A stretch of DNA of 64,000 nt. It comes from Halobacillus sp. Marseille-Q1614. Lineage in GTDB: Bacteria; Bacillota; Bacilli; Bacillales; Halobacillaceae. Numbering within the stretch: the first letter of the stretch is position 1; each line of letters starts with the position of its first letter. Below, piece by piece: positions 24,589-33,453 of this stretch. A model generated the notes under the pieces. The model was not told where the DNA came from. It saw only the letters and a list, made by a program, of their open reading frames with translations, and did no database searches. A program made the position numbers and the translations under genes. The stretch is from positions 3,472,001 through 3,536,000 of the forward strand of contig NZ_CADDWH010000001.1 in assembly GCF_902809865.1 (NCBI RefSeq), read 5' to 3'.

Positions 24589-25434
24589 ATGCATACGATG
24601 TGGAAAGGAACGATCAGCTTCGGACTTGTGAATATACCAATCAAGCTGCATGCGGCTACAGATAATAAAGATATTAAGCTCAGACAGCTGCACGAAGAAT
24701 GTAAGTCACCGATCGAATATAAAAAAAGATGTCCTGTCTGTGAAAAAGAAGTAGCGAACGAGGATATCGTCAAAGCGTATGAATATACGAAAAACAAGTT
24801 TGTAGTGCTCGACTCAGAGGATTTGGAAAACTTAAAGCGCGAGCAGGAAGATAAAGCTGTAGAGATTCTAGACTTTGTAAAACTTGAAGAAATTGACCCG
24901 ATTTATTTTGAGCGAAGCTATTATTTATCACCGAATGAAGGCGGTACCAAAGCATACAGTCTATTAAGACAAGCTTTAAAGGATACAGGCAAAATTGGAG
25001 TGGCTAAAATTATTATCCGTTCCAAAGAACAGCTGGCGATCGTACGTGTTTACGACAATACGTTAATTATGGAAACGATCCATTATCCGGACGAAGTAAG
25101 AAGTGCGTCGGACGTGCCGAATGTACCTGAGGAGTCAGACTTAAGCAAAAAAGAAGTAAGCACCGCCATTTCGCTGATCGATCAGCTGACCGAGGAATTC
25201 GATCCGGAAAAATATACAGACGAATACAGGGCAGCTTTATTAGAATTAATCGAAGCGAAGAGAAATAATGAAAAAGTAACGACAGCCAAGGCCAAGCCTG
25301 AACCGGCTAACGTTACAGATTTAATGGAAGCTTTGGAAAAATCATTGGAGAATACGAAAGAATCGAAAAAAGTGGCACCGAAGAAAAAGACAGCCGCCAA
25401 AAAGAAGTCGACCCGCAAGAAAAAAACATCTTAA
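24589..25434 (+). CDS. ku: Ku homodimer, end-joining DNA-binding protein
   Basis: 281 residues. Begins MHTMWKGTISFGLVNIPIKL, diagnostic for bacterial Ku. The core beta-barrel would encircle a DNA end and recruit LigD. A CPVC-type pair (KKRCPVCEKEV) is present. The C-terminal ~25 residues are a lysine-rich tail (KKKTAAKKKSTRKKKTS), known in Ku to bind DNA and tune threading. Start chosen ten bases after AAAAGGAG; a GTG nine bases upstream is too close to it. Confidence 0.95.
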   Translation: MHTMWKGTISFGLVNIPIKLHAATDNKDIKLRQLHEECKSPIEYKKRCPVCEKEVANEDIVKAYEYTKNKFVVLDSEDLENLKREQEDKAVEILDFVKLEEIDPIYFERSYYLSPNEGGTKAYSLLRQALKDTGKIGVAKIIIRSKEQLAIVRVYDNTLIMETIHYPDEVRSASDVPNVPEESDLSKKEVSTAISLIDQLTEEFDPEKYTDEYRAALLELIEAKRNNEKVTTAKAKPEPANVTDLMEALEKSLENTKESKKVAPKKKTAAKKKSTRKKKTS

Positions 25435-25533
25435 ACCCTCATTATGAAGCCATTTGTCGAACACTAACCCTGTCTAAAAAAGCGTATTTGTAGTATAATA
25501 ATAGTAGATCATTCTGGTCGGAGGGTTGTTTAG

Positions 25534-25713
25534 ATGAGGTTTCGTACAGATGAGCAGGCTGAAAGTTTGATGCATTCTGCCAAAGCTTCTATGGCTATTG
25601 AAGGATTGCAGTTAACGAAAAAAGAAGAAAGTCTTGTGAAGAAACGCTTAACAGGTTCGATCACAGAAAAGGAGTTTCTAAAAAGAGCATTGGAATTAGC
25701 CCGCCATGCCTAA
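25534..25713 (+). CDS. VbhA-like antitoxin of a Fic toxin
   Basis: 59 residues. S19-M-A-I-E23-G24 matches the (S/T)xxxE(G/N) inhibitory helix motif of Fic antitoxins, whose Glu blocks ATP binding in the Fic site. The following stretch (LTKKEESLVKKRLTGSITEKEFLKRALELA) has the layout of the VbhA C-terminal helices. The next gene is a class I Fic protein and starts 8 bases before this gene ends, so antitoxin is made first and the two are coupled. GGAGGG precedes the ATG. Confidence 0.8.
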   Translation: MRFRTDEQAESLMHSAKASMAIEGLQLTKKEESLVKKRLTGSITEKEFLKRALELARHA

Positions 25714-26299
25714 CTCCCGGTATGGAAGCGGGAAATCGCGTTATTGCTATGAAGGTACATCTATTCTCATAAACCATTACGATATAAAAGATGACCGTCA
25801 GCTCCAGAGTATGGAAAACATTCTCTCGGCCCAGCGGCTTTCTGAGCTGCAGGAACGGCCGGTAACGGGGGAGTTCGATCTCAGGCACCTGCAGAGGATT
25901 CATGAGTGCCTGTTTAAAGACTTATACCCTTTCGCTGGTGAGCTGCGGACTGAAAATATTACGAAGGATGGGTTCTCCTTCGCCCAGGCCCAGTTTATAA
26001 GGGAAGCAGCCGAACCTATCTTTACTGCTCTTTTAGAAGAAGATTGGGAACATATGAGTCGTGAGCAGCTGGCCGAGCGGTTAGCGTTTTATATGGCAGA
26101 GATTAATGTGCTTCACCCTTTTCGTGAAGGAAACGGAAGAAGTTTAAGAGAATTTGCCCGGTGCCTGGCTTTAGAGGCGGGATACTTCCTGGACTGGGCG
26201 GCTGTGCCCCGTGAAGAAGTTCTTGCGGCAAGCGTCGAGTCCGTGAAGAGTCCAGATAGGCTTGAGAGAGTCATTTTTCGTTCGTTAAGCCGTTTATAA
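25706..26299 (+). CDS. Fic-domain AMPylation toxin (class I)
   Basis: 197 residues. The Fic motif HPFREGNGRSLR begins at H137 and is intact: catalytic His, anion-binding GNGR and the final Arg. N-terminal YCYEGTSILINHYDI and a flap near 78-92 (GELRTENITKDGFSFA) are as in VbhT-like enzymes. Such proteins transfer AMP to targets, for VbhT and FicT DNA gyrase and topoisomerase IV, halting growth. The protein lacks its own inhibitory helix, which fits a separate antitoxin encoded just upstream. Confidence 0.85.
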   Translation: MPNSRYGSGKSRYCYEGTSILINHYDIKDDRQLQSMENILSAQRLSELQERPVTGEFDLRHLQRIHECLFKDLYPFAGELRTENITKDGFSFAQAQFIREAAEPIFTALLEEDWEHMSREQLAERLAFYMAEINVLHPFREGNGRSLREFARCLALEAGYFLDWAAVPREEVLAASVESVKSPDRLERVIFRSLSRL

Positions 26300-26379
26300 A
26301 GGAAAGGTCGTACACATCGTGCGGTCTTCTTTTTTTATCATATTTTATCAGAAAAATCAGAAATAAGGAGGGGTTATAG

Positions 26380-27333
26380 ATGAGCATTACGCTGCGTGAT
26401 GTATGGAAGGCCAATAAACGGATCGAATCGATCATCGAGCGGACGCCGCTTTTATACTCAGAACCGTTGTCGCTTAAGACAGGGAACCACGTTTACCTTA
26501 AGCTGGAAAACTATCAGCCGACAGGTGCTTTTAAGCTGAGGGGAGCAGCCAATAAAATCCTTTCGCTGTCAGATGAAGAAAAGACCAAAGGTGTCGCCAC
26601 GTTTTCTACAGGAAACCATGGGATTGCTGTCTCCTATGTTGCCAAACAGCTCGGCATAAATGCGGTTGTCTGTATATCGAATCGTGTGCCGGGTGAGAAG
26701 GTCAACCGTTTAAAAAGGCTTGGAGCAGAAGTAGTGATTGTCGGAGAAAATCAGGATGATGCCGAAGCCCGCTGCTATCAGCTTGAAAAGGAAGAAGGTT
26801 TTTCTGTGATTAAGCCGTTTGATGACCCTTACGTTATTGCAGGACAGGGGACGATCGGCCTTGAGATTATGGAGCAGTGCCCGGAAGCAGACGAAGTGAT
26901 CATTCCGCTTTCAGGAGGAGGGCTGCTTGCAGGTATCGGATATACTTTGAAAACGATGGTTCCGGAGATGAAGATTCAAGGGGTATCGATGGAACAGTCG
27001 GCTGTTATGCATGAGAGTTTAAAGCATGGAGCTCCTGTCGTTATGAAAGAAACCCCTACATTAGCAGACAGCTTGCTGGGAGGGATCGGTCCTGATAATG
27101 AATATACGTTTACTTTAACGAAAAATTACTTAGATGAGAGTGTCCTTGTTTCAGAGGAAATGATAAAAAAAGGAATGGTTTTTATGATGGAGTATCATAA
27201 AATGATCGTAGAAGGAGCGGCTGCTGTTGGAGTAAGCCACGTTCTTAAACAAAGTGACCGTAGAGGGAAGAATATTGTGCTCGTCATTAGCGGAAATAAT
27301 GTCGATCACCAGGCGATATGTGATTTGATATAA
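26380..27333 (+). CDS. eutB: threonine dehydratase-like enzyme, probably EutB of hydroxyectoine use
   Basis: 317 residues, PLP-dependent fold type II. Schiff-base K52 in PTGAFKLRG; phosphate-binding SGGGLLAGIG; STGNHG. No C-terminal ACT domain, so not a regulated biosynthetic IlvA. GVSMEQSAVMHESLKHG followed by PTLADSLLGGIGPDNEYTF matches what I know of EutB, which with EutA and EutC turns 5-hydroxyectoine into ectoine. EutC and the ectoine-degrading genes are in the window at 41-48 kb. A catabolic serine/threonine dehydratase is the alternative. Regulator gene follows directly. Confidence 0.65.
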   Translation: MSITLRDVWKANKRIESIIERTPLLYSEPLSLKTGNHVYLKLENYQPTGAFKLRGAANKILSLSDEEKTKGVATFSTGNHGIAVSYVAKQLGINAVVCISNRVPGEKVNRLKRLGAEVVIVGENQDDAEARCYQLEKEEGFSVIKPFDDPYVIAGQGTIGLEIMEQCPEADEVIIPLSGGGLLAGIGYTLKTMVPEMKIQGVSMEQSAVMHESLKHGAPVVMKETPTLADSLLGGIGPDNEYTFTLTKNYLDESVLVSEEMIKKGMVFMMEYHKMIVEGAAAVGVSHVLKQSDRRGKNIVLVISGNNVDHQAICDLI

Positions 27334-27357
27334 AAACAATCGGCGGGGGGCAGGAAT

Positions 27358-29046
27358 ATGGGAATTCAAGTAAGAGAAGTTTTGCAGCTGCCTGTGATGG
27401 CACCGGCGAAAATATTAACAGGAAGTCATCTTCTGAACGAAAGAGAGATTGAATGGATATCGGTGATTGAAACACCTGTAGAAAATTTTGTCAGAAAAAA
27501 CGAATTCGTATTAAGTACAGGCATTGGCTGCAGTGATGACCCGAGAGCTCTTGAAGACTATGTACGGGATGTGATTGATTCTGGAGCTTCCGCCCTGGCG
27601 TTTGCTACGGGCCGCCACCTTTTTAAAATTCCTGACAGGGTGTTAAAAGCAGCGGAAGATCAGCAGTTTATTGTGCTGGAGCTGCCATGGGAAGTGCGTT
27701 TCGGTGATGTGCTGCATGATGTCTTATCAGAGATTAACCGGAAGAAAGAAGTCGAACAGAAGCAGGCAGAAGAAATCCGTCAAGAGTTAATCAACTGTGT
27801 GCTAAATGGGAAAGGCCTGCAGGAGATTATGAAAATCGTTTATGAAAACACTCATATTCCTGTAGCGATCAGCGATCATAACAAAATCGTCCGGGCAAAT
27901 TACCATTTTAAACGGCACATGATTGATGTTTTAAACGGTGATGCTGAAGGAGAATATGAGCTTCTTCCTTCAGAGGAAACGCCTTTTAAAGACCATCCGC
28001 TTTATCACTATATCGAAGAGTTTCAAATAGGGGACGACCGCTGTTATCAGCTGACGATTTTATCGAATTATAAAAAACAGGGTTACCTGTTATTTAAACC
28101 TGAAACAACTGGAGAGCTGACTTGGTCGAACTTAAATATCCTCGAACATGCGCTGACCGCATGCGCCCTTTATTTTGTAAAAGAAAACGCGATTGAAATG
28201 ACAGAAATACGTCTCAAGGACAACTTTTTATTAGATCTTGCTAAGAAAGACATCGAAATGGATAAACCACTCCAATCGAAAGCCCAGCTGCTTGGATACG
28301 ATTTGAGTAAGCCTTATATTTGTCTTGCTGGCGAGATTCGTTTTACAAAAATAGCGGACGATCTTATACGAGGTTCCGATCAATCGGTTATGTCTTCCTC
28401 TATGCACAGCCGCAATTACTATATTCAGAAAGAAGTAGCCCATGCCGGAGACGTGTTAAAAAGGAGAACAATGGCTACCTTTGAAGATGGGGAAGTTATT
28501 GTTTTCTTGGAAGCCGACAGCAACAGCTCCTATGTCGAAACAGCGAACCAGTTCCTTGATTTAGTGGAGCGGCGCTTGAATGAATTATTGGCGGGTCTTA
28601 GTATTTCCTGGGGAATATCGATGCATAAAGACGGAATTTATACTTTTCATAAAAGCTATAACGAAGCTGTCACCGCCTTTAATATCGGCCGCCAGCAGCA
28701 CGAAATAGGGGAGCGGACGTTTTTTAGCGATACGAGGATGAATAGGCTGCTTATGGCCTTAAGCCATGAGAAAGAAATTGAGGAGATCGTAAAAAGCACG
28801 CTTCAGAAGCTGATTGAATATGATCAGAAGCGGCAGACGGACTTGATTCATACTTTTATTGTCTACAACAAATACAACAGCAATGTCAGCCAGACAGCAC
28901 GCGCTTTAAACCTGCATAGGCAGTCCCTGCTGCACAGACTGCGGAATATAGAACAATTAACAGGGCTTTCTTTATTAAACGCTGACGATATGTTTTTATT
29001 AGAGCTGAGTGTCAGGCTGTGGATGCTGAAGAAAGTGGAGAACTAG
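27358..29046 (+). CDS. PucR-family transcription regulator
   Basis: 562 residues. N-terminal PucR/purine-catabolism domain (about 1-125; VREVLQLPVMAPAKILTG), a middle degenerate GGDEF-like region, and the C-terminal PucR helix-turn-helix (NKYNSNVSQTARALNLHRQSLLHRLRNIEQLTG, near 500-540, written here as a feature of that span). Members activate catabolic genes for nitrogen compounds in response to the substrate. It is 24 bases behind eutB, so it probably controls eutB and perhaps the ectoine operon at 41 kb. That link is inference. Confidence 0.85.
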   Translation: MGIQVREVLQLPVMAPAKILTGSHLLNEREIEWISVIETPVENFVRKNEFVLSTGIGCSDDPRALEDYVRDVIDSGASALAFATGRHLFKIPDRVLKAAEDQQFIVLELPWEVRFGDVLHDVLSEINRKKEVEQKQAEEIRQELINCVLNGKGLQEIMKIVYENTHIPVAISDHNKIVRANYHFKRHMIDVLNGDAEGEYELLPSEETPFKDHPLYHYIEEFQIGDDRCYQLTILSNYKKQGYLLFKPETTGELTWSNLNILEHALTACALYFVKENAIEMTEIRLKDNFLLDLAKKDIEMDKPLQSKAQLLGYDLSKPYICLAGEIRFTKIADDLIRGSDQSVMSSSMHSRNYYIQKEVAHAGDVLKRRTMATFEDGEVIVFLEADSNSSYVETANQFLDLVERRLNELLAGLSISWGISMHKDGIYTFHKSYNEAVTAFNIGRQQHEIGERTFFSDTRMNRLLMALSHEKEIEEIVKSTLQKLIEYDQKRQTDLIHTFIVYNKYNSNVSQTARALNLHRQSLLHRLRNIEQLTGLSLLNADDMFLLELSVRLWMLKKVEN

Positions 29047-29125
29047 AGATTCCTCGTGGTAAATACCACGCTGCGGCGTCTCGGTCGCCCGTTTTTTAAG
29101 CAGGAGTCTCGTAGTATTTTGCCGC
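29046..29125 (-). repeat. intergenic repeat family A, copy 4 (short)
   Basis: TTCCTCGTGGTAAATACCAC, GGCGTCTCGGTCGCCCG and GCAGGAGTCTCGTAG. The core matches other copies but the element is only about 80 bases. Confidence 0.6.
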
Positions 29126-29136
29126 CTTGGTAACTA

Positions 29137-29173
29137 AAGAGATCGCCCTTCCTTGCTGGAGGACGATCTTTTT
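29137..29173. terminator. terminator after the PucR gene
   Basis: GATCGCCCTTCC and GGAGGACGATC pair with small bulges and are followed by T5. Confidence 0.75.
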
Positions 29174-29203
29174 CACGTCATGTCAGGCATTATAATCAGG
29201 GCA

Positions 29204-29713
29204 TTATTCCCCAAAATTCTGGTCGGGAACAATGACTTTTTCTGCACCGCTTTCAGTAACGGTGGATCGCATTTTTATGATCCATTGATCTTGTTCCTGA
29301 TCATACGTCATACTTTCAACAGACAGGGTGTTGCTTCGGTCTACCTCAGCAAGCGCGCTGGCAAGGACCTGAGACTCATCTAAGTCAGCCCCTTCCGGCT
29401 TTTTTGCTTTAACGACCTTTACTTCCCCGGCCTGGGCCTGCATAGGGTAGGATTCGGCCACAGGACCATCTACAGTCACTTCTACAGACTTGCCAAGCCA
29501 CATGTCTTCTTCTACTCCTGTAATCCAAATAGGGCTGCCTCCATCGGGCTCAATGTTATCTACCACTAAGATGCTATTTTCATTTTGATCCATTACATAT
29601 CCAGAGAACTGTTTTGATTCACTTCCTGTCTGGTCGTCTGAAGGTTCTTCTGCTCCTTCTTGACTCCCGCAGCCTACTGTAACTAAGAGCAATATCAGCA
29701 TCCATTTCTTCAT
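29204..29713 (-). CDS. DUF3221-domain lipoprotein (YobA-like)
   Basis: 169 residues. Signal peptide with lipobox VTVGC, then an acidic linker. The DUF3221 domain follows: FSGYVMDQNENSILVVD, then GKSVEVTVDGPVAESYPMQA. Anchored on the outer face of the membrane; function unknown. Start set at the ATG nine bases after AAAGGAGC; a GTG directly before it is possible. Confidence 0.75.
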   Translation of the reverse strand: MKKWMLILLLVTVGCGSQEGAEEPSDDQTGSESKQFSGYVMDQNENSILVVDNIEPDGGSPIWITGVEEDMWLGKSVEVTVDGPVAESYPMQAQAGEVKVVKAKKPEGADLDESQVLASALAEVDRSNTLSVESMTYDQEQDQWIIKMRSTVTESGAEKVIVPDQNFGE

Positions 29714-29831
29714 CACATGGCGCTCCTTTATTATTTAAAAATATTTCTTACAGAAAATGTTACACCTTAATCCATGACAAATCAAAGAACCTCTGATAAG
29801 ATAATCACATCCAAGTGAATATTAGTTTTTG

Positions 29832-29926
29832 AACTACTAGGGGGGCCCAACTGGGCTGAGAGGAAAGAACAAGCTTTCCGACTCTTATGCACCTGATCTG
29901 GTTAATACCAGCGGAGGGAAGTAGTT
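29832..29926 (+). ncRNA. TPP (THI-box) riboswitch
   Basis: Closing helix P1: AACTACT (29832-29838) with AGTAGTT (29920-29926). Conserved thi-box elements are present: GGGCTGAGAGG, then CACCTGATCTGGTTAATACC and GCGGAGGGAAG, the pyrimidine- and pyrophosphate-binding helices. It controls the thiamine operon downstream; with TPP bound the terminator at 29953-29985 should form. Confidence 0.95.
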
Positions 29927-29952
29927 GACGTAACTGTCTATTACTTATACAT

Positions 29953-29985
29953 AAGCCAGGTCCTCCAGAGGATCTGGCTTTTTTA
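29953..29985 (+). terminator. riboswitch-controlled terminator before thiW
   Basis: AAGCCAGGTCC (29953-29963) pairs with GGATCTGGCTT (29970-29980), with a T6 run. It is the expression platform of the TPP riboswitch. Confidence 0.85.
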
Positions 29986-30049
29986 TATGCCAAAACCCCT
30001 CTGGAGCTCTGACGCCGCAGGCCTTTCCTATAAAGAAGGGAGGATATCA

Positions 30050-30544
30050 ATGAGCCGAACACGTTTATTGACAACGATGGCTGTATTCGTTGCTTTAGGT
30101 ACTCTCAGCGCGCAGGTGATATGGTTTCCAGCCGGAATCGCGAAAGCTTATCCTGTACAGCATGCGATCAATGTCATGGCTGCGATCACACTTGGCCCCA
30201 TACATGCTGTTACGATCGCTTTTACGATTGGTTTGCTGAGAAATCTGCTTGGACTTGGAACGCTGCTCGCTTTTCCTGGAGGCATGGCCGGTGCACTGCT
30301 TGCCGGCTTCTTTTACAAATGGATCAGGCGAAAAGGTGCGGCTCCCGTCGGTGAAGTGATTGGTTCTGGGTTGATCGGCGCTTTATTTGCCGTGCCTTTT
30401 GCACAGGTTTTAATGGGAAGTGCAGCCGGGGCTTTCGCCTTTGTTCCATCATTTCTAATCAGCAGTGTGAGCGGGTCACTGTTTGGGTGGTTTGTCGCAT
30501 CACGTGTACTGAAATCAAGATTAATTCCACAGCTTTTACATTAA
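30050..30544 (+). CDS. thiW: ThiW, ECF transporter S component for a thiamine precursor
   Basis: 164 residues, five to six membrane helices. ALGTLSAQVIWFPAGIAKAYPVQHAINVM is the recognisable ThiW N-terminal region (first part given). ThiW is thought to import hydroxyethylthiazole with a shared ECF energising module. First gene after the TPP riboswitch, and thiM, the hydroxyethylthiazole kinase, is in the same operon. The start was set at the ATG following AAGGGAGGAT; the longer frame runs back into the terminator. Confidence 0.85.
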   Translation: MSRTRLLTTMAVFVALGTLSAQVIWFPAGIAKAYPVQHAINVMAAITLGPIHAVTIAFTIGLLRNLLGLGTLLAFPGGMAGALLAGFFYKWIRRKGAAPVGEVIGSGLIGALFAVPFAQVLMGSAAGAFAFVPSFLISSVSGSLFGWFVASRVLKSRLIPQLLH

Positions 30545-30559
30545 AAGGAGGAGAATTGT

Positions 30560-31249
30560 ATGAGTTTTACAGAAGTCCTAAGAAGGGAAAACAATGATAT
30601 ATTTGAAGCGATCTTTCATCATCCTTTTGTCGAAGGTATTGGAAAGGGAGACGTACCTCATGATTCAATCGCCCATTACATTAAAGCGGATTATGAATAC
30701 TTGAATGCTTTTATGCGAATCTATGGAATGGGAATTTCTAAATCGTCCAACCGAAAAGATATTGAATACTTTAATCAGCAAATTTCATTTACTTTAAACA
30801 GTGAAACCCATCCTCATCAGAATTTTTGTAATGTAATCGGTGTGGGATATGATGAATTGCACGGTTATCCGCTGCCGCCGACGGCTGACCATTACGTTAA
30901 GCATATGGAGCACCACGCAAGGCAGGGAAGCTTAGGGGAACTGATAGCAGCTGTTCTCCCATGCCCGTGGACCTACCTGGAGATCGGACAATATTTAATG
31001 GAAAAATACCAGCCCGCTCCGGACGCTGCGTTCTATCCATGGATTAAATTTTATGCAGATCTGGAATTTGAAACGTTGTCCAAAAACATGTGCCAGCGAT
31101 TAGACGAACTGGCAGATAAAGCTTCAGAAGCTGAACAGGAGCGTATGAAGGAAGCGTTCCGTAAAAGCTGCCAGCTGGAGTGGAAATTCTGGCAAATGGC
31201 TCATATTTGTGAAGAATGGCCGAAAGGGGAAGGGGTGAATATCAGATGA
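30560..31249 (+). CDS. tenA: TenA aminopyrimidine aminohydrolase (thiaminase II)
   Basis: 229 residues, haem oxygenase-like all-helical fold. Catalytic C135 in AVLPCPWTYLEIG. Hydrolyses aminopyrimidines from degraded thiamine to hydroxymethylpyrimidine for salvage. Starts 15 bases after thiW with AAAGGAGGAG. Its stop overlaps thiD (ATGA). Confidence 0.95.
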   Translation: MSFTEVLRRENNDIFEAIFHHPFVEGIGKGDVPHDSIAHYIKADYEYLNAFMRIYGMGISKSSNRKDIEYFNQQISFTLNSETHPHQNFCNVIGVGYDELHGYPLPPTADHYVKHMEHHARQGSLGELIAAVLPCPWTYLEIGQYLMEKYQPAPDAAFYPWIKFYADLEFETLSKNMCQRLDELADKASEAEQERMKEAFRKSCQLEWKFWQMAHICEEWPKGEGVNIR

Positions 31250-32052
31250 CTCAAGTATCGACAGCCTTAACGATTGCAGGCACCGATCCCAGCGGAGGAG
31301 CCGGGATACAGGCAGATCTAAAAACTTTTCAAGAACTTAAGAGCTATGGAATGAGTGTAGTTACATCGGTTGTGTCTCAGAACACAACGGGTGTAAAAGA
31401 CGTGCATCATCTGCCCGCTGATTTTATAAAAAGCCAGCTTAACGCTGTTTCAAGCGACATGCCGATTCACGCGCTGAAAACAGGCATGATTGCAAATATT
31501 GAGATGATGAAAGTGGTTGCAGAATGGATTCCGCAGACAACAGCGCCATACGTCATGGATCCCGTGATGGTTGCGACAAGCGGAGATGCCCTGATCGAAG
31601 AAGAAGCAAGGAGCCTGCTGAGGGATCATTTGCTGCCGCTCACTTCAGTAGTGACACCGAATATTCCTGAAGCTGAGTTCCTGTTAGGAGAAGAAATAAA
31701 AGGGACGGAAGATATGAAGCTGGCTGCCGAGCAGATTTGTACAAGATTTCAAACGGGTGCGGTATTAATCAAAGGAGGTCATTTAGAAGGAGAAGCGGTG
31801 GACTTTTTATATGACGGTTCTAAAATGCATACATTCTCCAGTGAACGAATTGACACGAAGAATACACATGGTACGGGATGCACGTATGCGGCAGCGATCA
31901 CGGCTTACTTAAGCCAGGGAGCTCCACTGCCGCTGGCTGTAGAAAAATCAAAAGCGTTTGTGACCGAAGCAATTCGATATTCCTTTAACTTAGGAAAAGG
32001 AAGCGGACCGACCAATCATTTTGCAATGCGTCAGGAGGGAGTAAGGAAATGA
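31246..32052 (+). CDS. thiD: hydroxymethylpyrimidine / phosphomethylpyrimidine kinase
   Basis: 268 residues, ribokinase-like fold. LTIAGTDPSGGAGIQADLKT at the start is the family signature; the anion hole and catalytic Cys/Asp lie in NTHGTGCTYAAAI near 210. Phosphorylates HMP twice to give HMP-PP. The start was chosen at the ATG that overlaps the tenA stop codon. Confidence 0.95.
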   Translation: MTQVSTALTIAGTDPSGGAGIQADLKTFQELKSYGMSVVTSVVSQNTTGVKDVHHLPADFIKSQLNAVSSDMPIHALKTGMIANIEMMKVVAEWIPQTTAPYVMDPVMVATSGDALIEEEARSLLRDHLLPLTSVVTPNIPEAEFLLGEEIKGTEDMKLAAEQICTRFQTGAVLIKGGHLEGEAVDFLYDGSKMHTFSSERIDTKNTHGTGCTYAAAITAYLSQGAPLPLAVEKSKAFVTEAIRYSFNLGKGSGPTNHFAMRQEGVRK

Positions 32053-32819
32053 CGATTAAGCTCGTAAATGAAGTACGGGAAAAGAAACCGCTGATTCATA
32101 ATTTAACGAACGAAGTCGTAATGAATTTTAGCGCCAACGGCCTATTGGCTTTTGGAGGTTCTCCGATTATGGCGATGGCCAAAGAAGATGTATCTGATAT
32201 TGCCCGTCTCTCTGATGGTGTCTTAATAAATATCGGAACACTGACGGAGCCGCACCTGCAGGCGATGATTCTGGCAGGGAAAGCCGCGAATGAAAAAGGT
32301 ATCCCTGTAGTCATTGACCCGGTTGGAGTCGGAGCGTCTTCTTTTCGAACAGAAGCGTTTGAGCGCATCCTCGGTGAAGTGAAGCCGGCAGCTATTAAAG
32401 GAAACCTTGGGGAAATGGCTCATATCGTTGGTGTTTCCGTTGAAACGAAAGGTGTTGACTCTGTCGGAGAAGGAAATCAAGAGGAAGTCGCTAAAAAAGT
32501 GGCAGACCAGTATGATACGCTTGCTGTCGTGACAGGCAAAGCAGATGTCATTAGTGATGGGAAGGACGTAGTCTATAATCAAACGGGGCATGAATGGCTA
32601 GGAAAGGTTACCGGGTCTGGCTGTCTGTTAGGTTCGATATTAGCGGCTTGCTTGTCCACATCCGGCCCTCCATTGGAACAGGCTCATGCGGCTACCCGTT
32701 TCTATGGACTGGCAGCTGAGAAAGCAGCACGTCACCGTAACGTAAACGGCCCCGGCACCTTTGCCGCGCGATTTATTGACGCTCTCTCCATGGACTTAAC
32801 AAAAGTGGAGGAGGCGTAG
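32049..32819 (+). CDS. thiM: hydroxyethylthiazole kinase
   Basis: 256 residues. PLIHNLTNEVVMNFSANGLL and GSPIMAMA at the N-terminus and GKVTGSGCLLGSILAA with the catalytic Cys near 194 mark the family. Phosphorylates the thiazole salvaged from the medium. Overlaps thiD by four bases. Confidence 0.95.
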   Translation: MTIKLVNEVREKKPLIHNLTNEVVMNFSANGLLAFGGSPIMAMAKEDVSDIARLSDGVLINIGTLTEPHLQAMILAGKAANEKGIPVVIDPVGVGASSFRTEAFERILGEVKPAAIKGNLGEMAHIVGVSVETKGVDSVGEGNQEEVAKKVADQYDTLAVVTGKADVISDGKDVVYNQTGHEWLGKVTGSGCLLGSILAACLSTSGPPLEQAHAATRFYGLAAEKAARHRNVNGPGTFAARFIDALSMDLTKVEEA

Positions 32820-32820
32820 C

Positions 32821-33438
32821 GTGAATCTCTCCAAGCGATTAAGAAAGTATCTTATTATGGGCAGCCAGAATTGTGAGAGGGCGCCCGAAGAAATATTGCA
32901 GGAAGCGATTGATGGAGGGATTACAGCTTTTCAATATCGTGAAAAGGGACCGGGTTCTTTAACCGGTCCTGAGAAGCTGGAACTCGGCCAGCGGCTTCGT
33001 CAGCTTTGCCGGGCGCGTGATGTACTGTTTATCGTTAATGATGACAGCGAATTGGTGGAGACTTTAGAAGCGGACGGGATTCATGTCGGCCAGGACGATC
33101 AAAAAGTCCAGGAGCTCAGAACCCTCTTTCCTGATAAAATCATCGGGCTGTCAATTTCGAATGAGGAAGAGCTGCAGAAAAGTTTTGTAGATATGGTGGA
33201 TTATACAGGAGTCGGGCCGATATTTAAGACGACGACAAAAGTAGATGCCAAAGAAGCGGTGGGTGTCGAGTGGATTCAACGCGTTAAAAGGTTATATCCC
33301 GAGGTTCCCCTGGTTGGAATCGGAGGAATTACAGTAAATAATGCAAAAGACGTAATTAAGGCAGGAGCTGATGGAGTTTCTGTCATTACAGCTATTACGG
33401 ACGCTGCTGATGTAAAGAAAGCTGTCTCTCAAATTTGA
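32821..33438 (+). CDS. thiE: thiamine phosphate synthase
   Basis: 205 residues, TIM barrel. FQYREKG, FIVNDDSELVETLEADGIHV (metal and pyrophosphate site), GVGPIFKTTTK and GIGGI are present. Couples HMP-PP and thiazole phosphate to thiamine phosphate, finishing the salvage route. GTG start after GGAGGAGGCG. Last gene of the operon. Confidence 0.95.
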   Translation: MNLSKRLRKYLIMGSQNCERAPEEILQEAIDGGITAFQYREKGPGSLTGPEKLELGQRLRQLCRARDVLFIVNDDSELVETLEADGIHVGQDDQKVQELRTLFPDKIIGLSISNEEELQKSFVDMVDYTGVGPIFKTTTKVDAKEAVGVEWIQRVKRLYPEVPLVGIGGITVNNAKDVIKAGADGVSVITAITDAADVKKAVSQI

Positions 33439-33453
33439 GGGGCGGCTTTTTTC
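33418..33453 (+). terminator. terminator overlapping the end of thiE
   Basis: AAGCTGTCTCTCAAA and TTTGAGGGGCGGCTT form a G-U containing stem followed by T6. Confidence 0.7.

Noticed and set aside
29153-29383. 76-codon frame across the terminator after the PucR gene
   Set aside because: Begins within the terminator hairpin and overlaps the DUF3221 gene in antisense.
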